Shown: piece by piece, positions 1 through 7,280 of the stretch
Layout of the letters: each line of letters starts with the position of its first letter
Numbering within the stretch: the stretch's first letter is position 1
From: an uncultured Sphingomonadaceae bacterium
Lineage (GTDB): Bacteria; Pseudomonadota; Alphaproteobacteria; Sphingomonadales; Sphingomonadaceae
Reading direction: 5' to 3'
Length of the DNA: 27,851 bases
Assembly: GCA_946479505.1 (NCBI GenBank)
Contig: CAMLGC010000032.1
Coordinates: 1-27,851, forward strand
The notes under the pieces: model-generated
The model's database searches: none
Seen by the model: the letters and a program-made list of their open reading frames with translations, nothing else
Told to the model about the DNA's origin: nothing
Translations under genes and position numbers: made by a program

Positions 1-93
1 TTCCTCCTCGCGCGCGGCATCGGCGAAACCTATCTCGATCGCTCGGTCGATCTCGGCGGCGTCGCGGCGTTTCTCGATCGTGCCCGTGGCTAA
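1..93 (+). CDS. C-terminal tail of an unrecognised protein (partial)
   Basis: Reading from base 1 gives 30 codons with strongly GC-rich third positions, ending in TAA at 91-93. The residues include RGIGETYLDRSVDLGG and end AFLDRARG. No family can be named from so short a tail. The stop lies 14 bases inside the following methyltransferase frame (GTG at 80), which suggests the two are co-transcribed and translationally coupled. The start lies outside the window. Confidence 0.55.
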   Translation, partial: FLLARGIGETYLDRSVDLGGVAAFLDRARG

Positions 94-1483
94 CGCGCCG
101 GGCGATCTGTACGCGCAACTCCTCGCCTGCCTCCGCCATCCGATGCTCGACCCGCAGCCGCTCGCGCGCCCGGCCGCCGAGCTGCTCCTCCTCAGATACC
201 CCGATCTCGATGCCGATGCAGCCGCGCGCGATCCGCTGTGGCTTCTGTTCCTCGCCCGCTGCCGCAACACCCTGCCCGCGATGGAAACGCGCATCGCAGC
301 ACTGCGCCGCTTGGCTCTCACGCGCAGCGACCCCGCGCTCACTCCCCTTGCCGCCGCGCTCGCGCTGCAAGGATTCGCGAGCGGCTATATGCTGCCGGTT
401 TCACTTGAAGAGCACGCAAGCGTGGGCGCCCTCGCGGCGCAGCCGACACCCTCCTCAACACTGCGCCAGGCAATGTACGCGGCGCTGATCGACCTCGACG
501 TTCCGCCGCTGCACGAGGCAACGCCGCTCGTCGCGGTTCTCGTGAAGCGCACGTACACCGACCTCGCAGAGGAGAGCGCGCTCGCCGAGGCGATGCCGAG
601 CCTCAGCGACACCCATCGCGCCGCCTCGCAGCACGTCCGCGCACAATACGAATCGCATCCCTATCCACGCTGGCACGCCCCCCCGCCGCCGCAGCGCGCC
701 GACGTTCGCGCCCACCTCGTGGCCTTGCCCGGGATCGACCGTGCCGTCCTGCCCCGTGCTCCGCTCGCAACCCTCGTCGCTGGCTGTGGCACCGGCTACG
801 AGGCGATCGACCTCGCGCGCACCGATCCGAGCCTCGCGATCACCGCGCTCGATCTCAGCCGCGCGAGCCTCGCCTACGCTGGGCGTAACGCCGCCGAGTT
901 GGGCCTCACCAACATTGCCTTCGTCCAGGGCGACCTGCTCGATCTCGATCCCGCCGATCGCCGCTTCGATCTCATCACATGCACCGGCGTGCTCCACCAC
1001 CTCGCCGATCCGCTCGATGGCCTGCGCACGCTCGCTTCGGTGCTCACGCCGGGCGGCGTGCTGCGGATCGCGCTCTACAGCCGCCGCGTCCGCGCGCTCG
1101 TCCGCGAGGCGCATGCGCTGATTCGCGCGCGCGGCTGGCAAGGCGACGACGGCATCCGCGCGCTGCGCGCCCACATCCTCGCGCTTCCGCCCGATGCCCC
1201 GCTCGCGCGCCTTACCGAGAGCGATGATTTCTGGAGCCTGAGCGGCTGCCGAGACCTGCTGTTTCATGTTCTGGAGCATCAGTTCGACCTGCCCCAGATT
1301 GCGCGGATGCTGGGCGCAGCCGGCCTCGAACTTGTCGGCTTCGACGCACCAGAAGAAGCAGGAATGCTTCTTGGCAAATCATCGCCGCTCGATCTTGCGG
1401 CATGGGACGCGATCGAGGCCGAACACCCGACGCTCTTCGCCGGCATGTATGCGCTATGGTGTCAGAAACCCGCTACGGCCTGA
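80..1483 (+). CDS. class I SAM-dependent methyltransferase with helical N-terminal region
   Basis: This 467-residue protein has a Rossmann-type methyltransferase domain in its middle. Motif I VAGCGTGYEAIDLA lies near residues 232-245, the acidic residue of motif II is in ITALDLSRASLAYA, and the post-motif FDLITCTGVLHHLADPL near residues 296-312 is the usual Methyltransf_25/11 pattern. The first ~185 residues are Ala/Leu-rich and probably helical, possibly TPR-like. The linker QYESHPYPRW resembles the YEENPYPRW segment that precedes the methyltransferase domain in a family of TPR-methyltransferase proteins. The substrate cannot be told. The GTG at 80 is the longest start; GTG at 86 is equally possible, and neither has a clear ribosome site. 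Its 3' end overlaps the convergent DUF423 gene by 11 bases. Confidence 0.85.
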   Translation: MPVANAPGDLYAQLLACLRHPMLDPQPLARPAAELLLLRYPDLDADAAARDPLWLLFLARCRNTLPAMETRIAALRRLALTRSDPALTPLAAALALQGFASGYMLPVSLEEHASVGALAAQPTPSSTLRQAMYAALIDLDVPPLHEATPLVAVLVKRTYTDLAEESALAEAMPSLSDTHRAASQHVRAQYESHPYPRWHAPPPPQRADVRAHLVALPGIDRAVLPRAPLATLVAGCGTGYEAIDLARTDPSLAITALDLSRASLAYAGRNAAELGLTNIAFVQGDLLDLDPADRRFDLITCTGVLHHLADPLDGLRTLASVLTPGGVLRIALYSRRVRALVREAHALIRARGWQGDDGIRALRAHILALPPDAPLARLTESDDFWSLSGCRDLLFHVLEHQFDLPQIARMLGAAGLELVGFDAPEEAGMLLGKSSPLDLAAWDAIEAEHPTLFAGMYALWCQKPATA

Positions 1484-1805
1484 TCCCGGTCCACGCCAGC
1501 CACAGCCAGCCCGCGATCAGCAGCACGCCGCCGATCGGCGTCACTGCGCCCAGCCAGCGCGGCAGCCCCAGTGCCATCAGGTAGAGCGTGCCTGCGAAGA
1601 TCATCGCACCGCCGAGGAACAGCCATGCCGGTCCGCGCGCGCCGAGCTGGAGCGCGACCAGCGCCGCGATCGCGTGGACGAGTTGGTAATGTCCGCCCGT
1701 CTTGAGCCACTCGGCCGCCTCGCCGCTCGCCCCATGCGCGCCGAACGCCCCCGCCCCGACCGCGAGCGCCCCCGAAAGCCCCGCGAGCACCAGGATCCAG
1801 TTCAT
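1473..1805 (-). CDS. DUF423 family small membrane protein
   Basis: About 110 residues with four hydrophobic segments. It has the DUF423 (YgdD-like) pattern: GAFGAHG near residue 20, then HYQLVHAIAAL, the FLGGAMIFAGTLYLMAL helix and PIGGVLLIAGWLWLA near the end. The family is an inner-membrane protein of unknown role. I chose ATG 1805 over ATG 1811 because it forms an ATGA overlap with the antiporter stop (1802-1804) and sits at better spacing from the GGAGA upstream. It is the last gene of the minus-strand series cvpA - scaffold - antiporter - DUF423, so it is probably translated by coupling. Confidence 0.85.
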   Translation of the reverse strand: MNWILVLAGLSGALAVGAGAFGAHGASGEAAEWLKTGGHYQLVHAIAALVALQLGARGPAWLFLGGAMIFAGTLYLMALGLPRWLGAVTPIGGVLLIAGWLWLAWTGIRP

Positions 1806-3571
1806 CCGCATTCTCCCTGCGTTTGTGCGGCCGTCCGGTGCGTCAGCATCGCGTCATCCTCGGCATGCATATCCCCGGTCTCGGTCTGGCGGGTGAGCCG
1901 ACGCGCGTCGCGGTCGCGATAGTCGGCCTCGGTATTGTCGATCGATTCCTCGTCGACCCCGATCTTCGTCATCGCCAGCCGCGCCATGCAGATCGCCGAT
2001 TCGATTACCTCGCGCACCGTACCCGCGATCGGCGCGCCCGCCATTTTCATCAGGCTGCGCCGGTCATAGGCGCGCGCGAAGATCGCGGCATCGGGGAAGG
2101 CCTTGTTGACGCCTTCGAGCATCTCGGCGTCGAGCACGTCGCCGTCGAGACAGAACAGCAGGAGCTGCGCCTCGGCCGCCCCCGCCTGGCGCAGCAGATC
2201 GATCCGCGTGCCGTCGCCATAATAGACCTTCATTCCGAACGTGCCCGCGACCTCGATCATCTCGACGTCGCGGTCGATCAGCGACACGCTGATCTTCTGC
2301 CCGATCAGCATCTGCGCGACCGTCTGGCCGAAGCGGCCATAGCCGACGACGATCGCGCTCGCGCCGTCCTTGCTCGGGCGATCGAGCCCGTCCGCCTTGC
2401 GTCCGGGTTCGGCGCGGATGCGACTCGTCACCATCATCAGGAAGGGCGTCGTCGCCATCGACAGGGTGACGACGGCGCCGAACAGGCTCGCCGCCTCGGG
2501 CGCTATCAGGAACGCACTCTGCGCCTGCGCGAAGAGCACGAACCCGAATTCGCCGCCCTGGCTCAGCAGCAGCCCGAGCGCGAGCGCCTGCCGCCAGCGC
2601 ATCCGCATCACTAGGCCGAGCCCGCCGATGATGACCGCCTTGGTGACGATCAGCGCGATCGCCATCGAAACGACGAAGCCCGGCCGCTCTGCAATCGCGG
2701 AGAGGTCGAGCATCATCCCGATCGACAGAAAGAACAGGCCGAGCAGGATTGACCGGAACGGCTCGACATCGGCCTCGAGCTCGTGTCGGTACGGGCTGTC
2801 GGCGAGCATCACCCCCGCGATGAACGCGCCCAGCGCCGTCGAAAGTCCCAGCGCCTCCATCACCGCCGCACTCGCGATCACCGTGAAGAGCGCGGCGAAG
2901 ATGAACATCTCGCGCTCGCCGAGATTGCCGATCAGCGTGAACAGCGGGCGCAGCACGAATCGGCCGGCGAGGACCAGCCCGGTAATCGCCAACACCGTGT
3001 AGAGCGCGAGCTGCCATCCAGGCGGCCCCGCCGCATCCGCCGGATTGCGCGAAAGCGCGGCGACGATCGTGATGAGCGGCACGATCGAGAGATCCTGGAA
3101 GAGCAGGATCGAGAAAGCGCGTTCGCCGAACGGCGTACGCATCCGCCCGGCCGATTGCAGCATCGGCAACACCTGCGCGGTCGAGGAAAGCGCAAGCGGC
3201 AGGCCGAGCGCGATAGAGGCCGCGAGCGTGAAGCCGGTGAAGAAGAACACCACCCCCGTCACCGCGAGCCCGCACAGCACCACTTGCGCGGTGCCGAGCC
3301 CGAAAATCTCCTTGCGCATCCGCCACAGCCGGGAGGGGCTGAGCTCGAGCCCCACGAGGAAGAGCAGCAGCGTGATGCCGAGCTCGGCGATCCCCATCTT
3401 CGCTTCGGCGTCGCCAACGAGCCCCAGCACCTGCGGCCCCACCACCGCGCCCGCGACGAGATAGCCCAGCGTGGCGCCGAGCCCGAGCTTGCGAAACAGC
3501 AGCACGAAGCCGAGCGCGAAGCCGAGCAGAACCACCCCGTCCTTGAGCAGCGATGCGGTGTGCGCCTCCAT
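1802..3571 (-). CDS. KefB/KefC-type monovalent cation:proton antiporter (CPA2) with RCK/TrkA-N domain
   Basis: The protein has 589 residues. Residues ~1-385 form a Na+/H+ exchanger-type membrane domain of about twelve helices, with LLLFLVGLELSPSRLW near residue 70 and LLFQDLSIVPL near 155, both typical of KefB/KefC. After a short linker, residues ~405-525 form a Rossmann RCK_N domain with nucleotide-binding loop VVGYGRFGQ and a later YYGDGTRIDLL. The family exports K+ (or another monovalent cation) in exchange for H+ under the control of the RCK domain. No KefF/KefG-type ancillary protein is adjacent. ATG 3571 shares one base (TGATG) with the stop of the upstream scaffold gene, so the two are translationally coupled. 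Confidence 0.93.
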   Translation of the reverse strand: MEAHTASLLKDGVVLLGFALGFVLLFRKLGLGATLGYLVAGAVVGPQVLGLVGDAEAKMGIAELGITLLLFLVGLELSPSRLWRMRKEIFGLGTAQVVLCGLAVTGVVFFFTGFTLAASIALGLPLALSSTAQVLPMLQSAGRMRTPFGERAFSILLFQDLSIVPLITIVAALSRNPADAAGPPGWQLALYTVLAITGLVLAGRFVLRPLFTLIGNLGEREMFIFAALFTVIASAAVMEALGLSTALGAFIAGVMLADSPYRHELEADVEPFRSILLGLFFLSIGMMLDLSAIAERPGFVVSMAIALIVTKAVIIGGLGLVMRMRWRQALALGLLLSQGGEFGFVLFAQAQSAFLIAPEAASLFGAVVTLSMATTPFLMMVTSRIRAEPGRKADGLDRPSKDGASAIVVGYGRFGQTVAQMLIGQKISVSLIDRDVEMIEVAGTFGMKVYYGDGTRIDLLRQAGAAEAQLLLFCLDGDVLDAEMLEGVNKAFPDAAIFARAYDRRSLMKMAGAPIAGTVREVIESAICMARLAMTKIGVDEESIDNTEADYRDRDARRLTRQTETGDMHAEDDAMLTHRTAAQTQGECG

Positions 3572-4002
3572 CAGCCGGAGATCGCACGCGCGTCGGCCGC
3601 GGCCTCTGCCGCCGCCTCGAAGGCGAGCCGGATCGAGGGGTGTCGCGCGCTGTGCGGCAATGCGGGCGTGAGCACCTCGACCCCCGGCCAGTCGGGCATT
3701 GCGCCCTCACCCGCGAGCCACGCCGTCAGCGCATCGCGCGCCGCCGCCAGCTCCTCGATCGAACGCCCGATCGCGTGCCCCGCCATCAACGCCGAAGAGG
3801 CCTGCCCCAATGCGCAAGCGCGCACCAGCAGCCCCAATTCGGTGACGCGGCCCCCGGCATCGACATTGAGGTCGACCGTCACCCGGCTCCCGCAGATCGG
3901 CGAGCGTCTCTCGCTCGATCCCATCGGCTGCGCGAGCCGCTCCTGATAGGGAATCGACGCAGCGAGCCGCAGAATTTCCTGATTGTAGAGCGGCGCGTTC
4001 AT
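3571..4002 (-). CDS. IscU/NifU-like iron-sulfur cluster scaffold protein lacking the third cysteine
   Basis: This 143-residue protein resembles the NifU N-terminal/IscU fold. Cys37 in RSPICGSRV and Cys63 in LVRACALGQASSALMAG match the first two cluster-ligand positions of IscU. The third ligand is absent: the equivalent C-terminal segment reads PHSARHPSIRLAFEA, with His/Arg instead of Cys. Such two-cysteine members occur in alphaproteobacteria and are usually annotated as scaffold proteins; whether they carry a cluster is not something the sequence settles. ATG 4002 matches the IscU N-terminus in length; ATG 4011 is an alternative. It lies 52 bases downstream of cvpA, and its stop overlaps the antiporter start. 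Confidence 0.82.
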   Translation of the reverse strand: MNAPLYNQEILRLAASIPYQERLAQPMGSSERRSPICGSRVTVDLNVDAGGRVTELGLLVRACALGQASSALMAGHAIGRSIEELAAARDALTAWLAGEGAMPDWPGVEVLTPALPHSARHPSIRLAFEAAAEAAADARAISG

Positions 4003-4054
4003 GCCCCGCATGTAGGGCGGAATACCGCAGGGTGCATCCCGATAATCACCGCCT

Positions 4055-4609
4055 TTATTCCGACGCCTTTTCGTCCTCGGCCGCATCGCGCTTTCCGAAC
4101 ACCGGTTCGCCATGCCGCCGCCGATCGACAAAATCGGCGATGCTCGCGCTCGTGACGTTGAGCAACGGATAGGTCCGCGACGAGACCAGCCAATCCGGCC
4201 GCTGGGTCGGCCCGCCGTGCATCGTGTCAAGCACCAGCACCGCCAGCAGGAAAAGCAGGCTGGCGAAGATCAACCCCTTCAACGCGCCGAACCCGAGCCC
4301 GAGCGCGCGATCGACCGGCCCGATGATCGAGGTCCGCGTCCGCCGCCCAATTGCGTTGGCCACCATCCGCCCAGCGAAATAGGTGGCGCCCGCGATCAGC
4401 ACGAACGCGAGGACCGCCGATCCGCCCACCGTCCCGATCATCGGCGCAAGCGCGGCGGCCACCGGCGTGTGGAACAGCTTGAGCATGATGACGATCGCCA
4501 CCCAGGCGAACAGCGACAGCACTTCGGTCACGAAGCCGCGCATCACGCCGAGCACGGCGCTGCCGCCGACGATCAGGAGCACGAGGATGTCGAGCGTGGT
4601 CAGGCCCAT
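4055..4609 (-). CDS. cvpA: CvpA family membrane protein
   Basis: The protein has 184 residues with four hydrophobic helices in the first ~125. It shows the CvpA pattern: N-terminal TTLDILVLLIVGGSAVLGVMRG, then FVTEVLSLFAW, and a later IIGPVDRALGLGFGALKG. The C-terminal ~45 residues are polar and probably cytoplasmic. The family was named from colicin V production and is tied to envelope homeostasis, but its molecular role is not settled. It follows radA on the same strand after 246 bases, an order I associate with sphingomonads, where purF often comes next. Here the next gene is the IscU-like scaffold. The ATG at 4609 gives the usual family N-terminus. Confidence 0.88.
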   Translation of the reverse strand: MGLTTLDILVLLIVGGSAVLGVMRGFVTEVLSLFAWVAIVIMLKLFHTPVAAALAPMIGTVGGSAVLAFVLIAGATYFAGRMVANAIGRRTRTSIIGPVDRALGLGFGALKGLIFASLLFLLAVLVLDTMHGGPTQRPDWLVSSRTYPLLNVTSASIADFVDRRRHGEPVFGKRDAAEDEKASE

Positions 4610-4855
4610 TCCGCGTTATCTCGCCGCAAAGCGTGCCGCTGTCGAGTGGCAACACGCGCCTTTGCGATCGCCGAGCCTCAGGACGCCCATTTCGGGGTTC
4701 GGGCGAACAGCGGCGTCAGCCGGTCCATCGCGGCGGCGAGGCCGTGTTCGAGAGAAGCGATCCGCTCGGATTGATCGCTTTCGCACCGCTCCCGCACGCT
4801 GCCGACGCGGCCGTGGCCAGCTCGGGGCGGCCGGGACGGAGGGTTTGGTTGGCTC
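4610..4855. other. radA-cvpA spacer with a short open frame
   Basis: This 246-base spacer lies between two minus-strand genes. On the minus strand a frame with GC-rich third positions runs from a possible GTG at 4797 to TGA at 4680-4678. It would encode 39 residues including SERIASLEHGLAAAMDRL, which looks helical. No Shine-Dalgarno sequence is visible, and the frame stays open back into the end of radA. It could be a small gene, a decayed gene tail, or chance in GC-rich DNA. A cvpA promoter should also lie here, but I cannot point to one. Confidence 0.25.
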
Positions 4856-6229
4856 TCACGCTCTCCCGAGCATATGATCGACCAGCGCGCCCAGCGTCTT
4901 GAACCCCGACAGGCTCAGCCCGCTCTTCTCGCCGGTCATCCCCGCGGGAAGAAGCGCGCGTTCGAAGCCCAGTTTGCCCGCTTCCTTGAGCCGCAGCGCC
5001 CCGTGCGCGACGGGGCGCACCTCGCCCGACAGCGCCACCTCGCCGAATGCCACCGCATCGGCAGGCACCGGCCGCTCCGACAGCGCCGAAACGAGCGCCG
5101 CCGCGACCGCGAGGTCCGCCGCCGGATCCTGCACGCGATAGCCGCCCGCGATGTTGAGATAGACCTCGGCCGACGAGAAGCTCAGTCCGCACCGCGCCTC
5201 GAGCACCGCAAGGATCATCGCGAGCCGACCGGAATCCCAGCCGACCACCGCGCGGCGCGGGGTCGCGCCGCTCGCCAGCCGCACCACCAGCGCCTGGATC
5301 TCGACCAGCACCGGCCGTGTGCCTTCGAGCGCGGGAAAAACGGTCGTGCCGGTAACATTCTCATCACGATGGGTGAGAAACAGTGCCGATGGGTTCGAAA
5401 TCTCCGTCAATCCTTCGGTCTGCATCGAGAAGACGCCGATCTCGTCGGTGCCGCCGAAGCGGTTCTTGAGCGCGCGCAGGATGCGGTATTGATGGCTCCG
5501 CTCGCCCTCGAAGCTCAGCACGGTGTCGACCATGTGCTCGAGCACGCGCGGCCCGGCGATCGACCCGTCCTTGGTGACGTGCCCGACGAGCACCACCGCG
5601 GTGCCGCGCTCCTTGGCGAAGCGGATCAACTCCTGCGCGCTCGCGCGAACCTGGCTCACCGTGCCGGGCGCGCCCTCGATCAGGTCCGAATGCATCGTCT
5701 GGATCGAATCGATCACCAGCAATGCCGGCGGCGTACCCTGTCCGAATGTCGTCAGGATGTCGCGCGTCGAGGTCGCCGCCGCGAGCTTGATCGGCGCCGC
5801 GCCGAGCCCCAGCCGCTGCGCGCGCAGCCGCACCTGATCGGCGGCTTCCTCGCCAGAGACATAGGCGACATGGCGCCCCGCCAGCGCCAGCTTGGCCGCT
5901 GCCTGCAACAGCAACGTCGACTTCCCGATCCCCGGATCGCCCCCGATCAACGTCGCCGATCCCTCGACCAGCCCGCCGCCCAACGCCCGATCGAGCTCGG
6001 CAATCCCCGTCGCGAGCCGGTCGGGCAGTGCCACCTCGGAATTGAGGCTGACGACCTCGATCGCTCGCCCGCCCGACTGCAAATTGTGTTTCGCCTGAAA
6101 CGGGGTGACAATCGCGCCCGCCTCCTCGACGAGCGTGTTCCACTCGGTGCAATCGGCGCACTGCCCCTGCCAGCGATGGCTCACCGACCCGCACGACTGG
6201 CAGACATAGCGCTTCTGGGGTTTGGCCAT
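4856..6229 (-). CDS. radA: DNA repair protein RadA (Sms)
   Basis: At 457 residues this is the normal RadA length. The N-terminal zinc finger has Cys10, Cys13, Cys24 and Cys27. The RecA-like ATPase core has Walker A GGDPGIGKST at 96-105 and Walker B LLVIDS at 170-175. The RadA-specific KNRFG motif is at 255-259, and the C-terminal third is the Lon-like domain. RadA is a hexameric ATPase that drives branch migration of recombination intermediates and helps process stalled forks. The ATG at 6229 places the zinc finger at the expected distance. It is the first gene on the minus strand here, diverging from the small gene at 6328. Confidence 0.97.
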   Translation of the reverse strand: MAKPQKRYVCQSCGSVSHRWQGQCADCTEWNTLVEEAGAIVTPFQAKHNLQSGGRAIEVVSLNSEVALPDRLATGIAELDRALGGGLVEGSATLIGGDPGIGKSTLLLQAAAKLALAGRHVAYVSGEEAADQVRLRAQRLGLGAAPIKLAAATSTRDILTTFGQGTPPALLVIDSIQTMHSDLIEGAPGTVSQVRASAQELIRFAKERGTAVVLVGHVTKDGSIAGPRVLEHMVDTVLSFEGERSHQYRILRALKNRFGGTDEIGVFSMQTEGLTEISNPSALFLTHRDENVTGTTVFPALEGTRPVLVEIQALVVRLASGATPRRAVVGWDSGRLAMILAVLEARCGLSFSSAEVYLNIAGGYRVQDPAADLAVAAALVSALSERPVPADAVAFGEVALSGEVRPVAHGALRLKEAGKLGFERALLPAGMTGEKSGLSLSGFKTLGALVDHMLGRA

Positions 6230-6313
6230 GCGTGCCGTGTAGCAGAGGTGGAACGAGAGGGGAACATCGGAAATGCGAACGCAAGCGCCCGATGGCGCTG
6301 ACGCCGCTTTGCT

Positions 6314-6321
6314 GGTATGAT
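6314..6321 (+). promoter_or_regulatory. candidate extended -10 promoter for the small gene at 6328
   Basis: The sequence GGTATGAT ends at 6321, with TATGAT at 6316-6321 preceded by TGG, an extended -10 pattern. It is a rare AT-rich patch in very GC-rich DNA. No good -35 is visible. A start site about seven bases downstream would fall at or next to the ATG at 6328, giving a leaderless transcript. This is pattern matching only. Confidence 0.35.
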
Positions 6322-6327
6322 CCCGCC

Positions 6328-6507
6328 ATGAGCAGGATCGACAGCCTTCGCCGGCTCGTCATGGCGGTGCGCAGCACGCGCGCAACGCCGAAGCACCGAC
6401 GACCGCCGCCGCGCAAGCCGCCCGCGGGAAGTGCGCCGCAGCCGGCGAGTTCGCCGAAGGGGCCGCTTCCGCTCGAAGGCGGGGCCGCGGCTACGATCGA
6501 CGAATAG
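6328..6507 (+). CDS. small basic, proline-rich protein of unknown function
   Basis: This 59-residue frame begins MSRIDSLRRLVMAVRS and continues with a Pro/Lys/Arg-rich middle (PKHRRPPPRKPPAG) and an acidic end. I recognise no family. Support comes from the TATGAT box six bases before the ATG, and from the fact that it fills the space between divergent radA and the convergent glutathione transferase (stop 6514), leaving six bases between the two stops. No Shine-Dalgarno sequence precedes the ATG, which agrees with a leaderless message. The low-complexity composition means it could also be a chance frame. Confidence 0.4.
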   Translation: MSRIDSLRRLVMAVRSTRATPKHRRPPPRKPPAGSAPQPASSPKGPLPLEGGAAATIDE

Positions 6508-6513
6508 GGCCGA

Positions 6514-7218
6514 TCACCCCTTCGACGGAATCCTCAATCCACGCTGCACCGCCGGCCGCGCGAGCCCGCGTTCGAGCCACGCCGCGACGTTCGCGAACGC
6601 ATCGAACCCCACCAGCTCGCGTGCTTCGTAAAAGCCGATCAGGTTGCGCACCCAGCCGAGCATCGAGATGTCGGCGATCGTATAGTCGTCGCCGAGGAAC
6701 CATGCCTTCTCCGCAAGCGAATCGTTCATGACGCCGAGCAGCCGCTTGGATTCGTCGACGTACCGCTGGAGCGGGCGCTTGTCCGCAATGTCCTTTCCGG
6801 CGAACTTGTTGAAGAAGCCGAGTTGCCCGAACATCGGCCCCACCCCGCCCATCTGGAACATCACCCACTGGATCGCCTGCCAGCGCCCCACCGGATCGTG
6901 CGGCACGAACTTGCCCGTCTTGTCCGCGAGGTAGATCAGGATCGCGCCGCTCTCGAACAGCGCCAGCGGTTTGCCGCCGGGGCCCGCCGGATCGAGAATC
7001 GCGGGGATCTTGCCGTTGGGGTTGAGGGACAGGAATTCGGGCGTCTTCTGGTCGTGCTCGCCGAAATCGACGAGGTGCGCCTCGTAAGGGAGGCCCGTTT
7101 CCTCGAGCATGATCGACGCCTTCACGCCGTTGGGCGTGTTGAGCGAATAGAGCTGGAGTCGGTCGGGATGCTGGGCGGGCCAGCGGCGGGTGATCGGAAA
7201 ATCGGCGAGATCGTTCAT
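6514..7218 (-). CDS. glutathione S-transferase, Ure2/YfcG (nu) type
   Basis: The 234-residue protein has a thioredoxin-like N-terminal domain and an all-helical C-terminal domain. LYSLNTPNGVKASIMLEE at residues 23-40 contains the TPNG turn of YfcG/YghU/Ure2-type enzymes, in place of the catalytic Tyr or Ser of other classes. NPNGKIPA (66-73) and the following FESGAILIYLAD form the glutathione-binding site with the cis-Pro and the Glu-Ser pair. The C-terminal DDYTIADISMLGWV is the GST_C N-capping signature. Members typically act as disulfide-bond reductases toward glutathione-linked substrates. ATG 7218 is preceded by AAGGAG at good spacing and was preferred over an upstream ATG at 7251. It diverges from the glycosyltransferase gene, with 62 bases between them. 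Confidence 0.93.
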   Translation of the reverse strand: MNDLADFPITRRWPAQHPDRLQLYSLNTPNGVKASIMLEETGLPYEAHLVDFGEHDQKTPEFLSLNPNGKIPAILDPAGPGGKPLALFESGAILIYLADKTGKFVPHDPVGRWQAIQWVMFQMGGVGPMFGQLGFFNKFAGKDIADKRPLQRYVDESKRLLGVMNDSLAEKAWFLGDDYTIADISMLGWVRNLIGFYEARELVGFDAFANVAAWLERGLARPAVQRGLRIPSKG

Positions 7219-7280
7219 GGGCGGGTCTCCTTGTCGGGAGGAGATAGTCATCCGGGACGAATCCCGCTATCGGCGCGCGG
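7219..7280. promoter_or_regulatory. divergent control region with an imperfect dyad
   Basis: These 62 bases separate divergently transcribed GST and glycosyltransferase genes. The GST ribosome site AAGGAG is on the minus strand around 7226-7231. A dyad spans 7243-7271: GATAG at 7243-7247 and CGGGA at 7253-7257 face TCCCG at 7262-7266 and CTATC at 7267-7271, with five unpaired bases in the left arm only. It could be an operator shared by both genes or just a small hairpin. Confidence 0.3.

Noticed and set aside
2783..3946. A 387-codon open frame antisense to the KefB-like gene
   Set aside because: Runs of Glu, Gln, His and Arg are the typical complement of hydrophobic membrane codons; no recognisable domain.
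4874..6301. A 475-codon open frame antisense to radA
   Set aside because: Antisense shadow with Arg/Gln/His-rich composition; radA on the other strand has all its motifs.
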